20,611 bases of DNA. Origin: Acidimicrobiaceae bacterium. Lineage in GTDB: Bacteria; Actinomycetota; Acidimicrobiia; Acidimicrobiales; RAAP-2. Location: positions 11,540 through 32,150 of the forward strand of contig PLCI01000113.1 in NCBI GenBank assembly GCA_003135595.1, given 5' to 3'. Made by a program: the position numbers and the translations under genes. Positions 14,724-20,611 of the stretch are shown here, piece by piece. Each line of letters starts with the position of its first letter. The stretch's first letter is position 1. Below the pieces are notes generated by a model. That model saw only the letters and a program-made list of their open reading frames with translations, had not been told where the DNA came from and searched no databases.

Positions 14724-16895
14724 TTGAGCTCGCTCGCCGTAAGGCGAATCCGACTCTCCAGCAAGCAGGCCCCCGCGATCGTCGGGGGCCTGCTTGCTGC
14801 ATCTTGGCTGGTCGTGCTGCTGACCCACCATGACCAGCTCCAGTCGACGATCTTTGGCATCGATACCGGTGCACTCATCGCCGCGGTTGCGCTCAGTGCG
14901 ACGCTCACCTACCGGGGGTCGGGCGTCGTCAACTTCTCGGTCGCGGCAATGGCGATGTACTCGTCGTTCATCTTCTATGACCTGTGGCAGAACGGCTCGC
15001 TCTTCTTCCCGCCACCGATACCGTCGATCCAGCTCGTCCACGTCCGCTACGTGGCCGGCTCGCCCATTCCGCCACTACCCGTCTGGCCGGTGTTCGCCAT
15101 CACGATCGCCATCTGCGGGGTCATGGGTCTGCTCATCCACCTGCTGGTGTTCCGTCCGTTGCGCAAGGCGCCACCGCTCGCGAAGGTCGTCGCCTCAATC
15201 GGGCTGTACCTCGTCTTGTTCTCGATCATCACCGTCCGATTCCCGGGATCGTCCGTTCTCAACTTCCCCTCGACGCTGCTTCCCGCAGGCAATTGGACAT
15301 TCGGCACGATCATCGTGCCCGAGAACCAGGGGATGCTCGTGCTCGCGGTGATCGGTGTTGCCGCCGTGCTGTGGGCGGTCTTCAAGTTCACGCGATTCGG
15401 GATCGCCACTCGGGCAGCCGCGGAGAACGAGCGGGGTGCCCTCATCCTCGGCTACAACCCCGATCGGCTGGCGGCGATCAACTGGGTGCTGTCGATGATG
15501 CTCGCGGGCGCCTTCGGGATCCTCTTCGCCACCATTCAGACCACGATCGACTCCTTGCAGATGACGCTGCTGATCGTCCCAGCACTTGCCGCGGCACTCT
15601 GCGGGAGGTTCCGCTCGTTCCCGGTCGTCGTGCTCACTGCACTCGCGTTCGGCGGCTCCCAGGGGTGGATTCAGTCGCTGTCGACCACGTCGTGGGCCCC
15701 CTCCTTCTTCGGGTACGCCGGATTCTCGACGGTGATCCCGTTTGCGGTCATCGTCATCGTGCTCTTCCTCCGCGGAGAGCGCTTGCCCTCGCGAGGGAGC
15801 GATGCGGCGTTGCGGATGCCCAAAGCGGTCGTGCCTCGTCGACCCGTCATCGGTCTTGTCACCTGCCTGATTGTCCTGTGCGTTGCGGCATTTCTCTTCG
15901 AGCCTGCGTGGAGGATCGCGCTCGAGGTCTCCGCGTGTGCCGCGGTGATGTGCGCGTCACTGACCGTCCTCACCGGCTTCATGGGGCAGATCTCGCTCAT
16001 GCAGATGACGCTGGGCGGCATCTCGGCACTCGTGCTCTCCAAGTTCTGCGACGCCCACGGGATACCGTTCCCGTTCGCCGCCATCATCGCCGCTGGTGCC
16101 GCGACCGTCGTGGGTCTCGTCGCCGCGATCCCGGCGCTGCGGATCCGTGGCGTGAACCTGGCCGTCGTGACGCTGGCGGCGGCAGTCGTGATCGAGAGCT
16201 TCGTCTACAACTTGCCGGCATTTGCCGCGGGATTCACCCCCGGTTCCGGGATCAACATCGCCGCTCCCACCCTGCTCGGACTCACGTTTGGACCCGAGAG
16301 TCCGTACTCGAAGGTGCTCGGCCACCCGCCCGGCGCACTGCCCGACCCGTGGTTCGCGGTGTTCTGCGGGATCGTCCTCGTTCTCGTCCTGCTCAGCGTG
16401 CTGTGGATACGACGCTCCCGCCTTGGTCGAAGGATGCTCGCGGTCCGTTCGAACGAACGCGCTGCAGCTGCTGCCGGCGTGAGTGTGCCGCTGACGAAGC
16501 TGACGGCATTTGCGATCTCCGCCTTCATCGCGGGACTCGGCGGTGCCCTGTTCGGCTATCTCTCCTCGGGCGTCAATACCCAGACGCTGAGCTCGACCGG
16601 CTCCCTCGTCCTCATCGCCGTCGCGTACCTCGGTGGCATCTCGATGCTCGAGGGTGCGCCCATCAGCGGCCTGCTCTTTCAGGCTGGCATCTTCGCGGTC
16701 TTCCTCTCGAACATCCTCCACATCAGTCCTGAGTACGCGGTGTACGTCGCTGGCATCGGGCTCATCTTCGCGTCAATCAACAACCAGGAGGGGATCGCGG
16801 GATCCTTCCGCGACACCGCCGCCTTGATGCGCCGCCGGCGGCAAGAAAGGGTGCGAGTCCAGGCGTCGCTTCCGTCCGCGGGCGGCTCGGCCTGA
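14724..16895 (+). CDS. livHM: ABC transporter permease, LivH-LivM fusion
   Basis: This 723-residue membrane protein joins both channel subunits of a BCAA-type importer. Residues 1-310 or so are LivH-like: TYRGSGVVNFSVAAMAM, and coupling segment RAAAENERGALILGYNPDRLAAINW. A basic linker near 350 (RGERLPSRGS) leads to the LivM-like half: TGFMGQISLMQMTLGGISALVL, RIRGVNLAVVTLAAAVVIE, and coupling segment RRMLAVRSNERAAAAAG. Some 16-18 hydrophobic segments are visible. The TTG start, 7 bp after the binding-protein stop, has no Shine-Dalgarno; an in-frame GTG at 14814 is the next candidate. A perfect hairpin overlaps codons 12-26. The stop overlaps livG by 1 bp (TGATG). Confidence 0.9.
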   Translation: MSSLAVRRIRLSSKQAPAIVGGLLAASWLVVLLTHHDQLQSTIFGIDTGALIAAVALSATLTYRGSGVVNFSVAAMAMYSSFIFYDLWQNGSLFFPPPIPSIQLVHVRYVAGSPIPPLPVWPVFAITIAICGVMGLLIHLLVFRPLRKAPPLAKVVASIGLYLVLFSIITVRFPGSSVLNFPSTLLPAGNWTFGTIIVPENQGMLVLAVIGVAAVLWAVFKFTRFGIATRAAAENERGALILGYNPDRLAAINWVLSMMLAGAFGILFATIQTTIDSLQMTLLIVPALAAALCGRFRSFPVVVLTALAFGGSQGWIQSLSTTSWAPSFFGYAGFSTVIPFAVIVIVLFLRGERLPSRGSDAALRMPKAVVPRRPVIGLVTCLIVLCVAAFLFEPAWRIALEVSACAAVMCASLTVLTGFMGQISLMQMTLGGISALVLSKFCDAHGIPFPFAAIIAAGAATVVGLVAAIPALRIRGVNLAVVTLAAAVVIESFVYNLPAFAAGFTPGSGINIAAPTLLGLTFGPESPYSKVLGHPPGALPDPWFAVFCGIVLVLVLLSVLWIRRSRLGRRMLAVRSNERAAAAAGVSVPLTKLTAFAISAFIAGLGGALFGYLSSGVNTQTLSSTGSLVLIAVAYLGGISMLEGAPISGLLFQAGIFAVFLSNILHISPEYAVYVAGIGLIFASINNQEGIAGSFRDTAALMRRRRQERVRVQASLPSAGGSA
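14759..14799 (+). repeat. Perfect 17-bp-arm hairpin at the binding-protein/permease junction
   Basis: CAGCAAGCAGGCCCCCG (14759-14775) and its exact reverse complement (14783-14799) flank a 7-base loop CGATCGT. The element lies 42 bp after the binding-protein stop, where operons of this type often carry an attenuating or mRNA-stabilising stem. No T-run follows. If the TTG at 14724 is the true permease start, the hairpin is also translated as part of the first membrane helix (SKQAPAIVGGLLAA). Confidence 0.9.
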
Positions 16896-17644
16896 TGGCG
16901 CTCCTCGAGGTCCAGGGTCTGAGTGTCGCCTTTGGCGGCTCGAAGGCGGTCGACGGGATCACCCTCCAGGTGGAGTCAGGCCAGCTCGTCGGGCTCATCG
17001 GACCGAACGGGGCGGGCAAGACAACGACCGTCGATGCCGTGACCGGCTTCGTACCACCCACCGGGAGTGTCACTTTCGGTGGGATCCTTCTTGATGGCCC
17101 GGGCCGATTTCGGCGTCACGCACTCTCGCCAACGAAGCGGGCGCGCCTTGGGCTGGCTCGTACGTGGCAGTCCGCTGAGCTCTTCGTCGACCTCACGGTA
17201 ATGGACAACCTCCGCGTTGCCGGTGAGCGAAACGCCGACGCGGCACTGGAGGAGATCCTCGAAAGCTTGGGCCTGCTCGCCTTTTCTGGAGACCTCGTGA
17301 CCGCCCTCAGCCACGGGCAGCGCAAGCTCGTGGGTGTGGCGCGTGCGCTGGCCGCGAGTCCGAAGCTGGTCTGCATGGACGAGCCGGCAGCCGGACTCGA
17401 CACCAAAGAGAGCGAGCATCTTGGCAAGCGGATCAGGGAGATTGCCGACCACGGCACGGCCGTGCTGCTGATCGACCACGACATGGGTCTCGTCCTCAGC
17501 ATCAGCGACTACGTGTACGTTCTCGACTTCGGCAAGGTCATTGCACAGGGGCCACCTGCTGAAATCCGCACGAACGACCAAGTGATCGAGGCTTACCTCG
17601 GTCGACGCCACAAGGAACAGCTGGCCGCCGAGGCGACCAAGTGA
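16895..17644 (+). CDS. livG: ABC transporter ATP-binding protein, LivG type
   Basis: This 249-residue cytoplasmic ATPase powers the importer together with LivF. Walker A GPNGAGKTT is at residues 36-44. The signature reads LSHGQ (138-142) in place of LSGGQ, a substitution common in LivG proteins. Walker B is LVCMDEP (158-164), followed by AAGLD, and the switch histidine is in LLIDHDM. The LivG-style RTWQSAELF segment follows the first subdomain. The ATG overlaps the permease stop by one base, and the stop overlaps the livF GTG by 4 bp, so the three genes are tightly coupled. Confidence 0.95.
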   Translation: MALLEVQGLSVAFGGSKAVDGITLQVESGQLVGLIGPNGAGKTTTVDAVTGFVPPTGSVTFGGILLDGPGRFRRHALSPTKRARLGLARTWQSAELFVDLTVMDNLRVAGERNADAALEEILESLGLLAFSGDLVTALSHGQRKLVGVARALAASPKLVCMDEPAAGLDTKESEHLGKRIREIADHGTAVLLIDHDMGLVLSISDYVYVLDFGKVIAQGPPAEIRTNDQVIEAYLGRRHKEQLAAEATK

Positions 17645-18354
17645 GCGAGGCGCTGCTCGTCGTCGAGCACCTCGACGCGGGTTACCAGGGCGTTCCGGTC
17701 GTTCGCGACCTTTCGCTGACCGTCAACGCCGGCGAGGTCGTCGCCCTCCTCGGGCCGAACGGTGCCGGCAAGACCACGACGTTGCTCACGGTATCGGCAC
17801 TGCTGCCCGCCCTGCGCGGCGACGTCCTGGTCTTTGGCAAGTCCGTTCGTCGCCAGAAGCCGTTCGCGCTCGCGAGGGCCGGCCTCGGTCACGTGACCGA
17901 GGATCGATCGCTGTTCTCCGAGCTCACGGTGCGCGAGAACCTGCGGCTCGGCTGCCATGGCCGAAGTGGTGACCTCGACATGGTGAATGACTTCTTCCCC
18001 CAGCTGCGCCAGCTCATGGGGCGTCGCGCTGGCCTCCTCTCGGGCGGTGAGCAGCAGATGCTGGCCCTCGCGCGAGCGATCGCGTCGAAACCCCGCCTTC
18101 TGCTGCTCGACGAGATGAGCCTCGGACTCGCGCCCGTGATCGTCGAACGCCTCTTGCCCATCGTTCGCGACGTCGCCGTCGCGACGGGGAGCGGCGTGCT
18201 CCTTGTCGAACAGCACGTCGAGCTCGCACTCGAGGTGTCCGATCGCGCGTACGTGCTGGCGCACGGCGACCTCGTGCTGGAGGACGACGCGAAGAACCTG
18301 CTGCACAACAAGGCGATGCTCGAAGCGAGCTACATGGGCGAGGTCGTCGCGTAG
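17641..18354 (+). CDS. livF: ABC transporter ATP-binding protein, LivF type
   Basis: This 237-residue protein is the second ATPase of the importer. Walker A GPNGAGKTT is at 38-46, signature LSGGEQQM at 133-140, Walker B LLLLDEMSLGLAP at about 153-165, and the switch histidine is in LLVEQHVE. MSLGLAP and the TEDRSLFSELTVREN stretch are typical of LivF. It starts at a GTG overlapping the livG stop (GTGA). It is the last gene of the importer operon and converges on the SRPBCC gene. The 112-bp gap after it holds only a weak stem (ACGACG 18370-18375 with CGTCGT 18385-18390), so termination is unclear. Confidence 0.95.
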   Translation: MSEALLVVEHLDAGYQGVPVVRDLSLTVNAGEVVALLGPNGAGKTTTLLTVSALLPALRGDVLVFGKSVRRQKPFALARAGLGHVTEDRSLFSELTVRENLRLGCHGRSGDLDMVNDFFPQLRQLMGRRAGLLSGGEQQMLALARAIASKPRLLLLDEMSLGLAPVIVERLLPIVRDVAVATGSGVLLVEQHVELALEVSDRAYVLAHGDLVLEDDAKNLLHNKAMLEASYMGEVVA

Positions 18355-18466
18355 CGCGTGCTTCACGGCACGACGCCCGCACAACGTCGTCGACGATGAA
18401 ACCCCAGCCGAGACGCCGGGCCGACGAGCAACTGGACTCCGGCGTGGTCTTCCAGGTCCCGCTTTG

Positions 18467-18924
18467 TCAAGCGGAGAGCAGTACGTCGAGCTTGGAGATT
18501 GCTTCACTCCACCCCCTCGCGTGCCTTTGAGGTGCGACTCCGGGAGCCACTGGCGTATCTCTAGTCGCGTTCTACCGACGGGCTCGTCGTGGAACTCCAC
18601 CCGCATCCGCGTCTCGAATGGCCCGTGCCCACTCGGGAGCTGGCCAGTGATGCGCATGAGCCCGTCGAGGAGTTTGCCGTCGACGACCTCGGTGAGTTCG
18701 ATGCGACCGCGTGTCCAGACTTCCGGTCGATCCGGGAAGACTTCTGACCACTGAATGGAGCCGCCGGGGCGCACGTCGAACTCCACCTCGTCGCGGGGTA
18801 GTGAGTTGCCGAGCGGACCCCACCATGCGATGAAGTCGTCTGGGACAGTGAACGCCCGGTAGACGCGAGCGCACGGTGCCTCGACGACATGGGTGATGGA
18901 GAGCTGCGGGGTCGTGTCTGTCAA
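18467..18924 (-). CDS. SRPBCC (AHSA1-like) domain protein with an apparent 3' frameshift
   Basis: The protein begins LSITHVVEAPCARVYRAFT and contains FIAWWGPLG, FDVRPGGSIQW, RGRIELTEV and RTRLEIRQW, the pattern of the activator-of-Hsp90-like START fold, a hydrophobic-ligand cavity domain. After residue 132 or so the frame runs on without family resemblance to 17593. One frame over, the expected family ending WSEAISKLDVLLSA followed by a stop (18469-18467) is present. Adding one G to the G5 run (C5 at 18512-18516 on the forward strand) restores a 152-residue protein of normal length. This is either a sequencing slip or a real mutation. The TTG start at 18924 overlaps the arsR stop (TTGA) and has GAGGAGGG just upstream, so it is coupled to arsR. 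Confidence 0.8.
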
Positions 18925-19325
18925 GCTCCCTCCTCAGAGATGTTCTTAGGCTTCATCCGGGTCTTGTGCGCCTGCGGCGAAATTGCAGCCTCCTTGGCAA
19001 TGAGGTCATCGAGCCGGTTGAGTCGATCGGACCAGAGCCGCTCGTACTGCGCAAGCCACGTTGAAGTATTGGCGAGCGATGATGGACGGAGCCGTGCCCT
19101 CCGCACCCTGCCGTCCTTGCTCCGAGTGATGATCAAGGCGCGTTCGAGCACCTTCAGGTGACGGGAGATTGCAGGAAGACTGATCGGGTACTGAGCCGCG
19201 AGCTCCGTAACGGTCAGCTCGCCGCCGGCGAGCTGACCGACGATGCCCCGCCGAGTGGCGTCCGCCAGGGCACCGAAGAGCAGGTCGAGCTCTTCGCTCG
19301 TCGGGTGCTCTCTGACACTTAACAT
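18921..19325 (-). CDS. ArsR/SmtB-family transcriptional regulator
   Basis: This 134-residue protein has a winged helix-turn-helix: LDLLFGALADATRRGIVGQL, then helices TVTELAAQYPISLPAISRHLKVL (about 38-60) and the wing ITRSKDGRVRRARL. There is no CxC metal motif, so it is probably not a classical metal sensor. Such regulators are often paired with an SRPBCC gene, as here, where the stop overlaps the SRPBCC start by 4 bp. The ATG at 19325 lies inside a perfect inverted repeat that also fills the promoter spacer of the divergent YCII gene; autorepression and joint control are likely. TATACT (19339-19334, reverse strand) ends 8 bp before the ATG, giving a leaderless or nearly leaderless message. 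Confidence 0.92.
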   Translation of the reverse strand: MLSVREHPTSEELDLLFGALADATRRGIVGQLAGGELTVTELAAQYPISLPAISRHLKVLERALIITRSKDGRVRRARLRPSSLANTSTWLAQYERLWSDRLNRLDDLIAKEAAISPQAHKTRMKPKNISEEGA

Positions 19326-19341
19326 TATGGTTAAGTATAGT
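19312..19341. promoter_or_regulatory. ArsR operator inside the divergent arsR / YCII promoter
   Basis: CTGACA (19312-19317; 5 of 6 to TTGACA) and TATAGT (19336-19341) form a forward promoter for the YCII gene. The 18-bp spacer between them is exactly the inverted repeat CTTAAC-ATTATG-GTTAAG (19318-19335). On the reverse strand the arsR -10 TATACT (19339-19334) and the arsR start codon overlap the same repeat. A bound dimer would block both genes. Confidence 0.75.
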
Positions 19342-19378
19342 CGACCAGTGGTGACCGCCCTGAAGTAGGAGGAGTTTG

Positions 19379-19717
19379 ATGAACCGGTATCTGATCTCGT
19401 TTGACGACGGCTGGATGGACTTCCCCGAGGAGGACTTCGAAGAAGTGAGCAGGGCCACGCACGCGGTCGTGGACGAAGCCAAGGGTGCTGGCGTGTGGAT
19501 TTTCGGAGCTGGGCTACAAAGCCAGCGTGCGACCGTCGTCTCCACCGATGGCACGCCCACCGATGGCGCCTTCCCGGAAACGAAGGCGGTGCTGGGTGGC
19601 TTCTGCATCATCGAGGTTGCGTCTCGCGGCGAGGCGGTCCGATGGGCCATGAAGCTCGCCGCCTCCTGCCGGTGCACGCAGGAGATTCGAGAGTTGCTGT
19701 TCGACCCGGAGTCCTGA
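19379..19717 (+). CDS. YCII-domain protein
   Basis: This 112-residue protein has the YCII (YciI-like, dimeric alpha-beta barrel) pattern: N-terminal RYLISFDDG, a helix EEVSRATHAVVDEAKGAGVWIFGAGL, then VVSTDGTPTDGAFPETKAVLGGFCIIEVASRGEAVRWA. The GxFxETKxxLGGF box is typical. The function of the family is largely unknown; members are often next to ECF sigma factors or ArsR/SRPBCC pairs. The ATG at 19379 has an excellent ribosome site AGGAGGAG four bases upstream. An in-frame TTG at 19376 is less likely. It is expressed divergently from arsR, through the promoter that contains the ArsR operator. Confidence 0.88.
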   Translation: MNRYLISFDDGWMDFPEEDFEEVSRATHAVVDEAKGAGVWIFGAGLQSQRATVVSTDGTPTDGAFPETKAVLGGFCIIEVASRGEAVRWAMKLAASCRCTQEIRELLFDPES

Positions 19718-19729
19718 CTGGGTAGGTGA

Positions 19730-19949
19730 TCAAACCATGAGAGGTCCGCAGCCGGGGCCCCGGAGATCGGTCATCGCTTCAGACGGCACGCCGGAGTGCG
19801 AACGCCTCGCCGTCCACGACGATGCGATGGCCGGCGCTGTGGCCACCCTGGTAGCGGACGACGACGTCCATTTCCTTGGAGAGAAGGCCGGTGAGCTTGC
19901 CGTTGCCCTCGTCACCCCATTGGGTGCCGACCACCTCTGTTGCTGGCAC
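19730..19949 (-). pseudogene. purA: Decayed 5' fragment of adenylosuccinate synthetase
   Basis: From a GTG at 19949 the reverse strand reads VPATEVVGTQWGDEG, then NGKLTGLLSKEMDVVVRYQGGHSAGHRIVVDGEAFAL, cited in parts. This is unmistakably the first 50 or so residues of PurA, the GTP enzyme that joins IMP and aspartate. Changes from the family: GDEGKGK has become GDEGNGK, losing a phosphate-binding Lys, and NAGHT is SAGHR. The frame stops at 19781-19779. In another frame the expected PSG-like continuation (VPSEAMTDL) follows, showing a frameshift, and all homology ends by 19730. About 360 residues are missing. It is a relic or partial duplicate; a working purA must be elsewhere. Confidence 0.85.
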
Positions 19950-19989
19950 GCGTCCCTCCGCGGTCGCTGACGACCTATCCGACTGGCGT

Positions 19990-20022
19990 GACGGGACGCC
20001 ACCGTCGTGGTGACGTCCCGTC
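19990..20022 (-). terminator. Strong hairpin, probable terminator of the reverse-strand gene
   Basis: GACGGGACG-C-CACC (19990-20003) pairs with GGTG-A-CGTCCCGTC (20009-20022) around a 5-base loop: 14 positions with one C/A mismatch. It lies 38 bp after the stop of the gene ending at 20060, in the right place for a terminator, though no T-run follows. Confidence 0.6.
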
Positions 20023-20059
20023 TGGCGTCGATATGAAGCAGCGAACCGCGAGTCCGCTG

Positions 20060-20611
20060 TCAGCTCACGGTCACCGTCGCATGGCCCGCCGCGATCCCTC
20101 CGACGAGGAGGCTCAAGGTCAGCGTCCCCTTCGCGATGGCCTTGACCTTGAACGTGACACCGCCTGCGGTGGCTACCGGTGCCGTGAAGGTGCGACCGTC
20201 ACTCGTGCGGATCGACGCGATCGCCTTGGCGGGGCAGTGCGACACGACCACGGTGATCACGTGCGAGACCTTCGTCGACGACGGCGCCGAGACGAGCGGC
20301 ACGTAGAGCGTCACGGTGCTCGTCTTGCCCTTCGACGAGCCGACGAGGTGCCATACGCCAGACCGGGGCTCATGGCCGAGGGTCGTGCACTGCCCTGCCG
20401 CGTCAGCGATACAGCTGAGCGTTGCGGCGTGCGGCACCGTGATCTTCACCGTGCTGCCCGGAGCGGCGCCGATCGCGCCGACGAGGAACTGGGCTCCTCG
20501 CGCGACGACCTGCGGGTTGCCCCACACCGAGAGTCCGGCCGACGTCGCGGGGAACGCGCCGATTGCCGCTGAGCGACCGCCCATGCCGTCGATGTTCGAC
20601 GCACGAACGCT
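20060..20611 (-). CDS. Unrecognised, probably exported protein, C-terminal part (cut by window)
   Basis: The frame is open through the window edge (SVRASNIDGMGGRSAAIG just inside), so the visible ATG at 20584 need not be the start. The 183 visible residues are rich in Ala, Gly, Thr, Ser and Val with alternating hydrophobic strands (STVKITVP, STVTLYVPLVSA, HVITVVVS, GTLTLSLLVGG, HATVTVS). This suggests one or two immunoglobulin-like beta-sandwich repeats of a cell-surface or secreted protein. Three cysteines (in LSCIA, GQCTT and SHCPA) could make a disulfide. I do not recognise the family and cannot see a signal peptide because the N-terminus is outside. Confidence 0.6.
   Translation of the reverse strand, partial: SVRASNIDGMGGRSAAIGAFPATSAGLSVWGNPQVVARGAQFLVGAIGAAPGSTVKITVPHAATLSCIADAAGQCTTLGHEPRSGVWHLVGSSKGKTSTVTLYVPLVSAPSSTKVSHVITVVVSHCPAKAIASIRTSDGRTFTAPVATAGGVTFKVKAIAKGTLTLSLLVGGIAAGHATVTVS

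Noticed and set aside
17593..18466. 300-residue C-terminal extension of the SRPBCC frame
   Set aside because: It is antisense to livF and has no family similarity; the natural ending is in the neighbouring frame after a G-tract indel.
1..20611. CRISPR array, prophage, toxin-antitoxin or defence genes
   Set aside because: No regularly spaced repeats, phage structural genes or recognisable defence domains were seen.

Overview
The window is a 20.6 kb piece of a high-GC bacterial chromosome with tightly packed genes, frequent GTG/TTG starts, 4-bp stop/start overlaps and at least two probable leaderless promoters. The branched-chain enzymes are of the actinobacterial type (long LeuA, short ACT-type IlvA). 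I infer an actinomycete, perhaps of the Acidimicrobiia; the taxonomy is inference from protein flavour only.

Region 1 (1-9814) is a branched-chain amino acid (BCAA) biosynthesis locus. A forward operon ilvB(partial)-ilvN-ilvC-leuA runs tail-to-tail into leuD-leuC on the reverse strand. leuB diverges from leuC across a 178-bp promoter region. A forward pyruvate kinase gene follows leuB, and a reverse ilvA (threonine deaminase) converges on it. These genes cover acetolactate synthase, reductoisomerase, the whole leucine branch, the 2-oxobutyrate supply for isoleucine and a pyruvate-forming enzyme. ilvD and ilvE are not in view.

Region 2 (9815-11529) is a scar zone. A frameshifted remnant of an IS30-family transposase lies directly upstream of ilvA. 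Next to it are a T-arm/acceptor fragment of a tRNA and a 9-bp direct repeat. After these come one unrecognised gene on the reverse strand and about 600 bp without a convincing gene.

Region 3 (11530-18354) holds a monofunctional catalase, then a four-gene BCAA-type (LivJ/H/M/G/F) ABC importer. The importer has a secreted binding protein, a LivH-LivM fused permease and two ATPases. Its leader carries three alternating TTCCCG half-sites, and a perfect 17-bp-arm hairpin lies just after the binding-protein gene, inside the start of the permease frame.

Region 4 (18355-20611) holds an ArsR-family regulator translationally coupled to an SRPBCC-domain gene with an apparent 3' frameshift. A YCII-domain gene is divergent from them, and an inverted repeat exactly fills the spacer of its promoter. 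Beyond it are a decayed 5' fragment of purA and the C-terminal part of an unrecognised, probably exported protein.

I did not find a clear new multi-gene system. The most interesting items are the ArsR operator architecture, the hairpin in the permease start, the half-site array in the importer leader, the IS30 and purA relics, and a pyruvate kinase with the residues of the K+-independent class.
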